From Clostridiales bacterium (lineage in GTDB: Bacteria > Bacillota > Clostridia > Oscillospirales > Oscillospiraceae): a stretch of DNA of 26,831 nt. A program made the position numbers and the translations under genes. Numbering within the stretch: position 1 is the first letter of the stretch; each line of letters opens with the position of its first letter. Below are positions 1 through 7,016 of the stretch, piece after piece. Where the stretch lies: NCBI GenBank assembly GCA_019418625.1, contig DYBL01000038.1:1-26831 (forward strand), in the 5' to 3' direction. A model generated the notes under the pieces. It ran no database searches and was not told where the DNA came from. It was given only the letters and a program-made list of their open reading frames with translations.

Positions 1-129
1 CGGCTGCACCGCGCCCTGGGCACGGAGGACCAGGGGGCTGTCCGGTTCTCCTGGGGCTGGTTCAATACGGAGGCCGAAACGGACGCTGCGGCGGAGGCCG
101 TGCGGATTTTGGCGGAGGAAGCGCGGTAA
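1..129 (+). CDS. Cysteine desulfurase family protein (C-terminal end only)
   Basis: The first 43 sense codons of the window, read from base 1 and ending in TAA at 127-129, give a tail containing VRFSWGWFNTEAETD followed by a final helix rich in Ala and Glu. A run of V-R-[FV]-S ... F-N-T-E-x-E-x-D near the end is the usual C-terminus of class V aminotransferase-fold cysteine desulfurases (SufS/CsdA/NifS type), PLP enzymes that release sulfur (or selenium) from cysteine (selenocysteine) as an enzyme-bound persulfide. The active-site lysine and cysteine lie upstream of the window, so the assignment rests on this tail and on the neighbour: the next gene is a DUF3343 protein, which often sits beside such enzymes. 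The downstream start codon is 2 bases after this stop, so the two are almost certainly cotranscribed. Another class V aminotransferase is the main alternative. Confidence 0.7.
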   Translation, partial: RLHRALGTEDQGAVRFSWGWFNTEAETDAAAEAVRILAEEAR

Positions 130-130
130 T

Positions 131-367
131 ATGCGGGAAAAGACGGAAAAGTGCATCGTGACCTTCCGCACCACCACCGGCGCCATGGCCATGGAACGGG
201 CCGCGCGGGCCGCAGGCGTGCCGGGGCGGCTCATTCCCGTGCCCCGGGTCATCACCGCCGGATGCGGCATGTGCTGGGCGGCGCCGCCGGAGGCCCGGGA
301 GGCGGTGGAGGCGCTGGTCATCAAAGAGCACTTGGATGTGGACGGCTTGTATGCTATACTGATTTAA
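131..367 (+). CDS. DUF3343 protein, putative Se/S carrier-like
   Basis: A 78-residue protein with the DUF3343 layout: a beta strand (CIVTFRTTTGAMAMERAARA), then RLIPVPRVITAGCGMCWAA, then a helix and a C-terminal strand ending GLYAILI. The pair Cys45 and Cys48 (C-G-M-C) sits where the family has its conserved cysteine; Cys8 is also present. Family members are found beside cysteine desulfurases and are proposed to carry sulfur or selenium, by analogy with YedF/SirA-like domains. That role is inferred, not shown. The start lies one base beyond the upstream stop, and its Shine-Dalgarno (GGAGGAAG) is embedded in the end of the upstream gene, which argues for coupled translation. It also leads into the small Cys protein 30 bases downstream. 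Confidence 0.85.
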   Translation: MREKTEKCIVTFRTTTGAMAMERAARAAGVPGRLIPVPRVITAGCGMCWAAPPEAREAVEALVIKEHLDVDGLYAILI

Positions 368-397
368 AAATGCAAGGATCTGAAAGGGAGGATCAGT

Positions 398-571
398 ATG
401 GCGGGCAACTGCGAAGAGTGCGTCTACTATGACTATGACGAGGAAGAGGATCAGTTTTACTGCACCGTGGATCTGGATGAGGACGAGATGGAGCGGTTTC
501 TCCGCGGCGCCAACAGCGCCTGCCCCTTTTACCGGCGGGGTGATGATTATCAAACGGCCCGCCGTCAGTGA
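398..571 (+). CDS. DUF6472 family small cysteine protein
   Basis: A 57-residue acidic protein beginning MAGNCEECVYYDYDEEEDQF. It has cysteines at 5, 8, 22 and 42 (CxxC near the N-terminus, then single Cys residues), a central LDEDEMERFL segment and a CPFYRRGDDY segment near the end. I recognise this as the DUF6472 type of small Clostridial protein; the cysteine spacing suggests one bound metal ion, probably zinc, but that is inference. No function is known to me. The start is fixed by an AGGGAGG ribosome site at 384-391, 6 bases upstream. It lies in the same-strand cluster of the desulfurase, the DUF3343 protein and the Nudix hydrolase, with only 15 bases to the next start. Confidence 0.8.
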   Translation: MAGNCEECVYYDYDEEEDQFYCTVDLDEDEMERFLRGANSACPFYRRGDDYQTARRQ

Positions 572-586
572 GAGGGAGGAGATACG

Positions 587-1105
587 ATGGAACTGGTAGA
601 TCTGTATGATGAGAACCGTGCGCCTCTGGGGATGACGGCGGAGCGGTATGGGAAAAAGGCACCGGGCCAGTATCGGACGGTGGTGCATGTGTGCGTGTTC
701 GACAGCGCCGGACGGATGCTGATCCAGCAGCGAACGCCCACCAAGCATGTCTGGCCGGACAAGTGGGACGTGAGCATCGGCGGCGGTGTGGACGCCGGAG
801 AGACCAGCCGTCAGGCGGCGGAGCGGGAGTTCCGGGAGGAGCTGGGCTATCCGCTGGACCTGACCGGGGTGCGGCCCACCGTGACCGTCAACTTCGGCGC
901 GGGCTTCGATGACTTTTTTATCACCATCAGGGATATCCCCCTGGAGGAGCTGACGCTCCAGGCGGAGGAGGTCAGTCAGGTGCGATGGGTCACGCTGGAG
1001 GAGCTTTACGCCCTGGTGGATGAGGGGAGCTTCATCCCCTATCCCAAGAGCTTTCTGGCCTTTTTGTTCGACATGCGCCATACATTCGGATTCCCTACCA
1101 AATAA
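587..1105 (+). CDS. Nudix hydrolase
   Basis: A 172-residue protein with a complete Nudix box at residues 66-88: Gly66, Glu72, then Arg80-Glu81-x-x-Glu84-Glu85-x-Gly87. The three glutamates bind the divalent metal used to hydrolyse a nucleoside diphosphate linked to another group. The N-terminal part (MELVDLYDENRAPLGMTAER) and the tract around HVCVFDSAGRMLIQQRTPTK followed by PDKWDVSIGGGV resemble the YfcD and isopentenyl-diphosphate-isomerase-like branch, so the substrate cannot be named. The ribosome site GGGAGGAG lies a few bases before the ATG. It is the last gene of its cluster; a strong hairpin follows directly after the stop and is shared with the convergent gene on the other strand. 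Confidence 0.9.
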   Translation: MELVDLYDENRAPLGMTAERYGKKAPGQYRTVVHVCVFDSAGRMLIQQRTPTKHVWPDKWDVSIGGGVDAGETSRQAAEREFREELGYPLDLTGVRPTVTVNFGAGFDDFFITIRDIPLEELTLQAEEVSQVRWVTLEELYALVDEGSFIPYPKSFLAFLFDMRHTFGFPTK

Positions 1106-1106
1106 G

Positions 1107-1140
1107 AAGAGCGCCGGAGCATTTGATCCGGCGCTCTTTT
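1107..1140. terminator. Bidirectional intrinsic terminator
   Basis: A 12-bp perfect stem (1107-1118 with 1127-1138) with an 8-base loop sits one base after the Nudix stop and ends in TTTT on the plus strand. It lies between two convergent genes and could serve both; the minus-strand side has a weaker T tract. Confidence 0.85.
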
Positions 1141-1151
1141 GCGCAGGTGGG

Positions 1152-2372
1152 TCAGGATTCCGCCTCCACGGTCTGGCGGACGATGTCCTCCATGATCTCG
1201 GCGGAGATGGCGCCTTCCACATAGCCGTAGACGGTGCCGTCGGAGGAGATCATGAATGTGGTGGGGAAGGCCCGGATGCCGTACTGGGCGAAGGCGGTGC
1301 CGTCCTCATCCATGACCACCGGGTAGGTGTAGCCGCCCTCGGCCAGGAAATCGGCGATGTCCTCGCAGCTGCCCTCGCGGCCTGCGCCGGGCTGGGCCAC
1401 GCCCAGCACCACCAGGTCCTCGGCGTTGCCGCCGTGGGCTTCGTAGAGGGCCTGGATGTCCGGCATCTCGGACTTGCAGGGACCGCACCAGGTGGCCCAG
1501 AAGTTGAGAAATACGATCTTGCCCTGATAGTCGGAGAGGGTGTGGCTCTCACCGAACTGATCGGTGAGGGTAAAGTCCGGCGCAGGTACGGAGGGACGCT
1601 CTTCTTCCTGAGAAGCAGCTGACTCCTGGGAAGCGGCGGGCTCCTGGGCGGCAAGTCCGGCGGAGAGGCTGCCCGCAGCGCCGGTGATGGTGAGAACGCC
1701 CATGACGATCAGCAAAATGCCGCCCAGCTTCACCGTCCAGCGAACGATGGACTGGTGGCTGCGGAAGAAGTTGAGCACCGTCCCGGTGAAAAGGCCCACC
1801 GCCAAAAACGGCAGGGCAAAACCCAGGGTGTAAAGACCGATGAGCAAAAAGCCCGCAGTGGAGGAGCCGGAGGACGAGGCCATCAGCAGCACACTGCTCA
1901 GAGCCGGCCCCACGCAGGGGGTCCAGGCGAAGCTGAACGTAAAGCCCAGCACCAGCGCGGTGGCGGGATTCATGGCAACCTTGTCCAGCCGGAAGGGGAG
2001 CCGGTGCTCCCGCTCCAAAAACATGGCCCGCTTGCCAAGACCCAGCTGGTAGAGACCGAAAAGAATGATGATGAGGCCGCTGATACGGGCGAACCACACC
2101 TGGTAATTTCGGAAGAAAGTGCCCAGAGCACTCAGGCCCATGCCCAGCAGGAAAAAGGCAAAGCTGATGCCCAGAACGAAAAACAGCGTGTTGAGAAACA
2201 CCCGCCGCCGGGGATAGCGCAGTCCGCCCTTGCCGTCATCCTCTCCGGCGCCGCCGGCCAGATAGCTCACGTACAGCGGCAGCAGCGGCAGCACGCAGGG
2301 AGAGAGGAAGCTCAGTGCGCCCTGAATGAATACGGTGACGGCGGATACGCCGGTTTGAACGGAAATTCCCAT
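1152..2372 (-). CDS. CcdA/DsbD-like membrane protein fused to TlpA/ResA thioredoxin
   Basis: A 406-residue fusion. Residues 1 to about 230 form a six-helix CcdA (DsbD transmembrane) module with the conserved cysteines Cys26 (in SPCVLPLLP) and Cys153 (in WTPCVGP). A low-complexity linker rich in Ala, Ser, Gln and Glu (about 240-262, with an imperfect repeat AASQE) leads to a TlpA-like thioredoxin domain with NFWATWCGPC (Cys296 and Cys299). Known role of the parts: the membrane module passes electrons from cytoplasmic thioredoxin across the membrane, and the extracytoplasmic TlpA domain reduces disulfides. Having both in one chain suggests a self-contained extracytoplasmic reductase; its client is unknown, and no cytochrome c maturation gene lies nearby. 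The ATG has an AAGGAG site 8 bases upstream and its own promoter. Expected topology places the TlpA domain outside. Confidence 0.9.
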   Translation of the reverse strand: MGISVQTGVSAVTVFIQGALSFLSPCVLPLLPLYVSYLAGGAGEDDGKGGLRYPRRRVFLNTLFFVLGISFAFFLLGMGLSALGTFFRNYQVWFARISGLIIILFGLYQLGLGKRAMFLEREHRLPFRLDKVAMNPATALVLGFTFSFAWTPCVGPALSSVLLMASSSGSSTAGFLLIGLYTLGFALPFLAVGLFTGTVLNFFRSHQSIVRWTVKLGGILLIVMGVLTITGAAGSLSAGLAAQEPAASQESAASQEEERPSVPAPDFTLTDQFGESHTLSDYQGKIVFLNFWATWCGPCKSEMPDIQALYEAHGGNAEDLVVLGVAQPGAGREGSCEDIADFLAEGGYTYPVVMDEDGTAFAQYGIRAFPTTFMISSDGTVYGYVEGAISAEIMEDIVRQTVEAES

Positions 2373-2403
2373 GCAAGACTCCTTTTTTCAGTGGAATACC
2401 GCC

Positions 2404-2432
2404 ATCATACCCGGGAAGCGGGAAAATGTAAA
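2404..2432 (-). promoter_or_regulatory. Sigma-A promoter for the CcdA-TlpA gene
   Basis: Read on the minus strand: -35 TTTACA (2427-2432), a 17-base spacer and -10 TATGAT (2404-2409). The gene start lies 32 bases downstream. This suggests that the gene is not simply co-transcribed with the OB-fold gene behind it. Confidence 0.65.
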
Positions 2433-2441
2433 GTGACAAAA

Positions 2442-3050
2442 TCACAGATCCTTATTTTGGGATTCCAGGCGCATCATGGAGACCTCGTAGGCCACCCGCT
2501 CCTCCGTGCCGGATTCCGCGACCTTTTGATAAATGCGGCTTTGGAGCCGCCCCTCCAGGCAGATGCGGGCACCGGTGGGCAAGGACCGCACCTGCTGGGC
2601 CAGCTGTCCCCAGGCGATGACGGGCAGATAGTCCGTGCGGCCGTACCGGCGGGGCACCGCCAGCATCAAATCGCAGATGGTGCGGCCCAGGGGCGTGCGC
2701 CGGTAGATGGGCGCTTTGCAAAGGCTCCCGGTGAGCGCTATGTGGTTGGCGGCCTCGCCGCAGGGAGGGAGCACCTCCTGTCCGTAGACCGTCAGCACCA
2801 GGCGGCTTCCCACGCCGCTGCGGTTGTTGAACGAGCGCAGCTGTCCCCGCAGGCGCAGAGTCTCGCCCTGGCACACCTGCTGCACCATGGGCTCCGGGAT
2901 CAGCAGCGGCAGCGTGTCCGTCTGGCCGGACAGCCGGGGCACCTCCAGAAAAAAGCGGAAAAAACGCACGCCGTGATTTTCGTGGGAGAGCGCGGGTGCC
3001 GTCAGGACCTTCCCCTCCAGCACAATGTCGTTGCAGCATTCGCTTGTCAT
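2442..3050 (-). CDS. Single-stranded DNA-binding-like protein with two OB folds
   Basis: A 202-residue protein made of two similar halves. The first (about residues 8-95) contains VLEGKVLTAP ... LRLRGQLRSF; the second (about 100-195) contains IALTGSLCKAP ... YLPVIAWGQLAQQV ... ICLEGRLQSRIY. The second half has the classic SSB/PriB motif order, and the first half repeats it in degenerate form, so this is a tandem OB-fold protein. It lacks the acidic C-terminal tail (DDDLPF type) by which a housekeeping SSB recruits partners; it ends LESQNKDL. It is therefore likely a specialised SSB-like protein, not the main ssb. Two adjacent ATG codons (3053, 3050) follow an AGGTGG site; 3050 has the better spacing (6 bases). 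A longer in-frame start at 3089 lacks a ribosome site. Confidence 0.75.
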   Translation of the reverse strand: MTSECCNDIVLEGKVLTAPALSHENHGVRFFRFFLEVPRLSGQTDTLPLLIPEPMVQQVCQGETLRLRGQLRSFNNRSGVGSRLVLTVYGQEVLPPCGEAANHIALTGSLCKAPIYRRTPLGRTICDLMLAVPRRYGRTDYLPVIAWGQLAQQVRSLPTGARICLEGRLQSRIYQKVAESGTEERVAYEVSMMRLESQNKDL

Positions 3051-3121
3051 CATTGTCCACCTCTTCAGTCGTATAGAATCAGATAGCACACTCTATGACG
3101 GCGGCGGGATGGATAGACCTC

Positions 3122-3150
3122 TTGTGCGGAGCAGGCTTGTGGCATATAAT
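3122..3150 (+). promoter_or_regulatory. Sigma-A promoter for the DUF2974/flavodoxin operon
   Basis: -35 TTGTGC (3122-3127), a 17-base spacer and a perfect -10 TATAAT (3145-3150). Transcription would start near 3157, about 20 bases before the ATG at 3176. Confidence 0.8.
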
Positions 3151-3175
3151 AGAGCCATCAGACAAGGAGGCGTAT

Positions 3176-4333
3176 ATGGCAAATCTTCTGGATTATCTGG
3201 ACTGGCGGGGAGACCTGACGCTGGCGCAGGCTCCGTTCAACGAGGTGGACAATCTGATCTTGTCGGAGCTTTCCTTTTTGGATTTCGGCGGCATCGTGCC
3301 GCCGCCGGGGGAGAAGGGCGGCGTGCCGCTGCACCAGGCGGCGGAGGCATTTTTCCGGCGCTACGGTCAGGCGGAGGACATCGACATGGGCGTGCTGGTG
3401 CCGTCGGATATCCCTGTCATGCTGCGGAAAATGGCCGTGAGCCCCCGGTTCCGGGACATGGAGCTGCACTGCTTTACCGACTGGCTGGATAACGAGCGGG
3501 CGGAGCAGTTCGCGGCCCTGACGGTGGACACGGGGGATGGGCGGCTGTACATGGCCTTCCGGGGGACGGACGATACCCTGGCCGGCTGGAAGGAGGACCT
3601 GCACATGGCCTGTATGCCTCAGGTCCCGGCCCAGGCCATGGCCGTGCAGTATGCCCGCCAGGTGGCAAAGCAGCTGCCGCGGCGGAAGCTGCGCCTGGGC
3701 GGACACTCCAAGGGCGGCAACCTGGCAGTGTATGCCGCCGTATTCTGCACGGCGGCCGTCCAGCGGCGCATCGAGCGGATCTGGTCCAATGACGGCCCCG
3801 GTTTCCATCATGACCTGCGAGAACTGCCGGCCCACCGAAAGGTGGCGGACCGGATCGTGTCCATTGTGCCCTCCTCTTCCGTGGTGGGGATGCTGCTGGA
3901 GCACGAGGAGGACTATGAGGTGGTGGAGAGCAGCCAGCGGGGTCTCTGGCAGCACGACGGCTTTTCCTGGGAGGTTTTGGGAGACCATTTCGTGCGCCTG
4001 GGCAGCGTGGACCGGCACAGCCGCCTTTACGACAGGGCGCTGCACAGCTGGGTGCGCCAGATGCCCATGGAGCAGCGGGAGCGGTTTGTGGATGGATTGT
4101 TTTCCGTACTCACCGCCTCCGGGGCCCAGACGCTGACGGACCTGAAAGAAGACCGCCTCAAATCGGCGGGAGCCATGGCCCGAGCCATGAAGGATATGGA
4201 TAAAGACACCCGGGACGCGCTGTTTTACGCCGTCGGACTGCTGCTGCGCACCAACGCCCAGGCGGCGCTGGAGGACTGGCAGCAGGAGGGGGAAAAGAAG
4301 CGCAATGCGAAAAAGAAGGAGAAACGCCAATGA
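3176..4333 (+). CDS. DUF2974 alpha/beta-hydrolase (Mbeg1-like)
   Basis: A 385-residue protein matching the DUF2974 family, a lipase-like alpha/beta-hydrolase group common in Clostridia and lactic acid bacteria. The N-terminus (MANLLDYLDWRGDLTLAQAP, then EVDNLILSELSFLDFGGIVP) is the family signature. The nucleophile elbow is visible as LGGHSKGGNLAVYAA (G-H-S-K-G), and MAFRGTDDTLAGWKEDL upstream is the usual oxyanion-strand region. A nucleophilic Ser in GxSxG supports an esterase or lipase fold; the substrate is unknown. There is no signal peptide or membrane segment, so it is probably cytoplasmic. The C-terminus is a lysine-rich helix. The start at 3176 is chosen because AAGGAGG lies 5 bases upstream and the promoter just before; a longer frame from 3095 would begin upstream of that promoter. 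The end overlaps the flavodoxin start by 4 bases. Confidence 0.85.
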   Translation: MANLLDYLDWRGDLTLAQAPFNEVDNLILSELSFLDFGGIVPPPGEKGGVPLHQAAEAFFRRYGQAEDIDMGVLVPSDIPVMLRKMAVSPRFRDMELHCFTDWLDNERAEQFAALTVDTGDGRLYMAFRGTDDTLAGWKEDLHMACMPQVPAQAMAVQYARQVAKQLPRRKLRLGGHSKGGNLAVYAAVFCTAAVQRRIERIWSNDGPGFHHDLRELPAHRKVADRIVSIVPSSSVVGMLLEHEEDYEVVESSQRGLWQHDGFSWEVLGDHFVRLGSVDRHSRLYDRALHSWVRQMPMEQRERFVDGLFSVLTASGAQTLTDLKEDRLKSAGAMARAMKDMDKDTRDALFYAVGLLLRTNAQAALEDWQQEGEKKRNAKKKEKRQ

Positions 4334-4887
4334 AAGCCATTGTTTATACCTCCCAGACGGGATTTACCCGCCAGTACGCCCAGCTGCTCTCGGAAAAGAC
4401 CGGCGTACCGGCCTATGAGCTCAAGGAGGCGGCAGGGAAGCTGCCCCGGGACAGCGAGGTCTTTTACATGGGCTGGCTGATGGCGGGCTCCGTCAAGGGA
4501 CTGGAGCGGACCATGGACCGCTATACCATCCGGGGCGCGGCCATCGTGGGCATGTCCCCCAGCGGCAACGGCGACCTGTGGACGGAGGCGAAGATCAACG
4601 GCGGCACCAGCGACGGCGGTGCCCGCATCTTCTATCTGCAGGGGGGCTACGCGCCGGAGAAGCTGGGCTTTTTCAGCCGGATGCTCATGAAAAAAATGGC
4701 GAGCTCCGTTACCGGGAAGATCGCCCAGAAGGGAGACAGCGCCACGGCCCAGGAGCGGGACATGGCGGAGCTGTTTTCCAAGGGAGGCAGCCGGGTGGAC
4801 CCGCAGGCGCTGGAGGAGATCGCCGCCTGGTTTGCCGCCGGGCCCCATACAGGCGTTTTGAAGGCGTCGCCCAAGGTGGATATTTAA
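4330..4887 (+). CDS. Flavodoxin family protein
   Basis: A 185-residue protein starting MKAIVYTSQTGFTRQYAQLL. The T-S-Q-T-G-F-T loop at residues 7-13 is the FMN phosphate-binding loop of flavodoxins, right after the first beta strand. Later segments (VFYMGWLMAGSVKGLERTMDRY, AAIVGMSPSGN, IFYLQGGYAPEKLGF) match the flavodoxin-like group that resembles menaquinone-dependent protoporphyrinogen oxidase HemG more than short electron carriers. It likely binds FMN in the cytoplasm and acts as a redox protein; partner unknown. Its ATG overlaps the stop of the upstream hydrolase (ATGA), so the two are translationally coupled. The operon ends at the strong hairpin directly downstream. Confidence 0.85.
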   Translation: MKAIVYTSQTGFTRQYAQLLSEKTGVPAYELKEAAGKLPRDSEVFYMGWLMAGSVKGLERTMDRYTIRGAAIVGMSPSGNGDLWTEAKINGGTSDGGARIFYLQGGYAPEKLGFFSRMLMKKMASSVTGKIAQKGDSATAQERDMAELFSKGGSRVDPQALEEIAAWFAAGPHTGVLKASPKVDI

Positions 4888-4895
4888 AGAACAGA

Positions 4896-4932
4896 AAAAA
4901 GAGCCGGGAGGAATTTCCTCCCGGCTCTTTTT
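4896..4932. terminator. Bidirectional intrinsic terminator
   Basis: Inverted repeat GAGCCGGGAGGA (4901-4912) with TCCTCCCGGCTC (4916-4927), flanked by A5 on the left and T5 on the right, so it works for the plus-strand flavodoxin operon and the minus-strand obgE alike. It reaches the last base of the obgE stop codon. Confidence 0.9.
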
Positions 4933-6218
4933 CAGCGCTGATATTCAAATTCAAAGTCGTACATGGACACGGTGTCGCCGTCCTGGATGCCCATCTCCTC
5001 CAGCCGCTGGAACAGGCCGGACTCCCGCAGGGACTTGTCGAACCACATGCGGCTTTCGTAGTCGGAGAAGTTGACATTGCCCATGAGCCGCTGCAGCCAG
5101 GGGCCCTCCACGATCCAGGTACCGTCGTCGGCGCGCTGGATGTCCAGGGGGGCGGAGGTATCCACCACCGGCGGACGCTTCACATACTCCGGCTCGTAGA
5201 CGGTGACCGGGGGGAGCGTAGAGAGCTGCTCGGCGATCTTGCCTACCAATTCCCGGGTGCCCTGGTGGGCGGCGGCGGAGAGTTCCAGCAGGGTGTAGCC
5301 CTTTGCCTCCACGTGGGCGCGCAGGCGCTCCAGATTGTCGGAGTCGGGCTCCAGAATGTCCACCTTGTTGGCGCACACGATCTGGGGCCGGGTGGCCAGG
5401 TCGGGGCTGTACTGCACCAGCTCTTCGTTGATGGCGTCAAAGTCCGCCACCGGGTCCCGGCCCTCGCTGCCGGACACGTCCACCACATGCACCAGAAGGC
5501 GGCAGCGGTCCACATGACGCAGGAAATCGTGGCCCAGGCCCGCGCCCTCGCTGGCGCCCTCAATGATGCCGGGGATGTCGGCCATGACGAAGCTGACGCC
5601 CTCGTCCACCCACACCACGCCCAGGTTGGGATAGAGGGTGGTGAAGTGATAGTTGGCGATCTTGGGCTGGGCCTTGGACACCACGGAAAGGAGCGTGGAC
5701 TTGCCCACGTTGGGGAAGCCGATGAGGCCCACGTCTGCCAGGAGCTTGAGCTCCAGGATCACGTCGTGGCTCTCGCCGGGAAGACCTGCCTTGGCAAAGC
5801 GGGGCACCTGGCGGGTGGGGGTGGCAAAGTGCATGTTGCCCCAGCCGCCCCGGCCGCCCTTGCACAGCACGAAGGGCTCCGTGCCGCTCATGTCCTGGAT
5901 GATCTCGCCGGTCTCCGCGTCGCGGACCAGGGTTCCCCGGGGGACACGGATCACAAGGTCGGCGCCGTCCTTGCCGGACTTGCGGCCGCCCTGGCCGTCG
6001 GCGCCGTTGGGCGCCACATACTTGCGCTTGTAGCGGAAATCCATCAGGGTGGACATGTTGTCGTCCACCTGCAAAATGATGGAGCCGCCCTTGCCGCCGT
6101 CACCGCCGTCGGGACCGCCGGCGGCTACGTATTTTTCCCGGTGGAAAGCCACCACGCCGTTGCCGCCGTTGCCGGCCCGCACGGTGATCCGGGCTTTGTC
6201 GATGAATGATGCTGCCAT
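4932..6218 (-). CDS. obgE: GTPase ObgE/CgtA
   Basis: A 428-residue Obg GTPase with all three domains. Residues 1-157 are the glycine-rich Obg fold (FIDKARITVRAGNGGNGVVAFHREKYV ... GGDGGKGGS). The G domain has G1 GFPNVGKST at 167-175, G3 DIPG at 214-217 and G4 NKVD at 284-287. The C-terminal OCT domain covers about 350-428 and ends DTVSMYDFEFEYQR. Obg binds the large ribosomal subunit and acts in its maturation and in (p)ppGpp-linked growth control. The frame is open further upstream, but the ATG at 6218 has GGAGGTG 8 bases ahead and gives the family N-terminus. It follows rplU-prp-rpmA on the same strand, a typical order in Firmicutes, but here a terminator and a long palindrome separate it from rpmA. 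Confidence 0.97.
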   Translation of the reverse strand: MAASFIDKARITVRAGNGGNGVVAFHREKYVAAGGPDGGDGGKGGSIILQVDDNMSTLMDFRYKRKYVAPNGADGQGGRKSGKDGADLVIRVPRGTLVRDAETGEIIQDMSGTEPFVLCKGGRGGWGNMHFATPTRQVPRFAKAGLPGESHDVILELKLLADVGLIGFPNVGKSTLLSVVSKAQPKIANYHFTTLYPNLGVVWVDEGVSFVMADIPGIIEGASEGAGLGHDFLRHVDRCRLLVHVVDVSGSEGRDPVADFDAINEELVQYSPDLATRPQIVCANKVDILEPDSDNLERLRAHVEAKGYTLLELSAAAHQGTRELVGKIAEQLSTLPPVTVYEPEYVKRPPVVDTSAPLDIQRADDGTWIVEGPWLQRLMGNVNFSDYESRMWFDKSLRESGLFQRLEEMGIQDGDTVSMYDFEFEYQR

Positions 6219-6252
6219 GGAAACACACCTCCGAAAGTAGTATGGATGAAAT

Positions 6253-6306
6253 GGGGCGTGTGCATCCCAAGGCACGGTGTACCGTGCCCTCGGATGCGGA
6301 CGCCCC
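6253..6306 (-). repeat. Long imperfect palindrome in the obgE leader
   Basis: Two nested inverted repeats: an outer pair of 15 bases (6253-6267 with 6292-6306, two mismatches) and a perfect inner pair GGCACGG/CCGTGCC (6271-6277 with 6282-6288) around a TGTA loop. As RNA on either strand it would form one long bulged hairpin. It lies between the rpmA terminator and the obgE ribosome site and has no T tract, so it does not look like a normal terminator. Confidence 0.7.
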
Positions 6307-6314
6307 GCTTTGGG

Positions 6315-6346
6315 AAAAAGAGCCCCGAACAAGCTGTTCGGGGCTC
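6315..6346 (-). terminator. Intrinsic terminator after rpmA
   Basis: A perfect 12-bp stem (6320-6331 with 6335-6346) and a 3-base loop, followed on the minus strand by a CTTTTT tract. It lies 11 bases past the rpmA stop and would end or attenuate the rplU-prp-rpmA transcript before obgE. Confidence 0.85.
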
Positions 6347-6356
6347 TCCAGTGACA

Positions 6357-6638
6357 TTACTCGGCAGTGTAAACAGAAGCCTGCTTACGATCCTTGCCCT
6401 TGCGCTCGAAGCGAAGCACGCCGTCCGCGGTGGCGAACAGGGTGTCGTCGCTGCCGATGCCCACGTTCACACCGGGGTGAATGTGGGTGCCGCGCTGACG
6501 GACAAGAATGTTGCCGGCCTTGACGAACTGGCCGTCGGCGCGCTTGGGACCAAGGCGCTTGGACTCAGAGTCACGGCCGTTCTTGGTGGAGCCGCCGCCC
6601 TTTTTGTGGGCGAAGAACTGAAGACCAATACGAATCAT
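6357..6638 (-). CDS. rpmA: 50S ribosomal protein bL27 (with cleavable N-terminal extension)
   Basis: A 93-residue L27. The N-terminus reads MIRIGLQFFAHKKGGGSTKNG. In Firmicutes the short leader up to the Phe residues is removed by the protease Prp, exposing the AHKKG... end that reaches the peptidyl transferase centre; the LQFF-AHKKG junction is intact here and the gene for Prp is next door. The body (GRDSESKRLGPKRADGQ ... GNILVRQRGTHIHPGVNVGIG) is canonical. ATG 6638 is chosen over ATG 6650 because the latter abuts the AAAGG site with no spacing and would add four residues not seen in the family. It is the third gene of the rplU operon. Confidence 0.96.
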   Translation of the reverse strand: MIRIGLQFFAHKKGGGSTKNGRDSESKRLGPKRADGQFVKAGNILVRQRGTHIHPGVNVGIGSDDTLFATADGVLRFERKGKDRKQASVYTAE

Positions 6639-6680
6639 GATCGGGACCATCCTTTCTTGAGATTTTAGATGGGGAGGAGG

Positions 6681-7013
6681 TCAATCCTCTTCCAGAACTT
6701 CGATGTTTGCAGGGTACTCGTCGTGAAGCTGGGCAAAGTAGACCATCAATCCCGTCATCAGCGTCTGGCAGGTGCTCTCCGCCGTAGGGGAGAGGCCGCC
6801 GGGCAGCCGCAGGGAAATGGATGCGTCTTCTTCCCGCACCTTCACGGATGCCGCCAGACCCAGTACGTCGTTGATGGTTGCCTCCACCAGGCGGATGGCG
6901 CTGGTGATGGCCGCGCAGACGATGTCCGCGCCCGCTTCGGCGTAGCCGCTGTGGCCCTTGGAGTCAAACCCGGTGATCCGGTCGCCCTCCATGCGGAATG
7001 TGACGGTGGTCAT
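6681..7013 (-). CDS. prp: Ribosomal-processing cysteine protease Prp
   Basis: A 110-residue protein of the Prp family (formerly DUF464/YsxB). The catalytic pair is visible as His21 in GFDSKGHSGYAEAG and Cys33 in DIVCAAITSA, in the expected spacing. Prp cuts the N-terminal extension from L27 after the Phe pair, a step needed for ribosome function in bacteria that have it. It sits between rplU (3 bases upstream) and rpmA (its substrate, 42 bases downstream), which is the conserved order in Firmicutes. Confidence 0.95.
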   Translation of the reverse strand: MTTVTFRMEGDRITGFDSKGHSGYAEAGADIVCAAITSAIRLVEATINDVLGLAASVKVREEDASISLRLPGGLSPTAESTCQTLMTGLMVYFAQLHDEYPANIEVLEED

Positions 7014-7016
7014 ACC

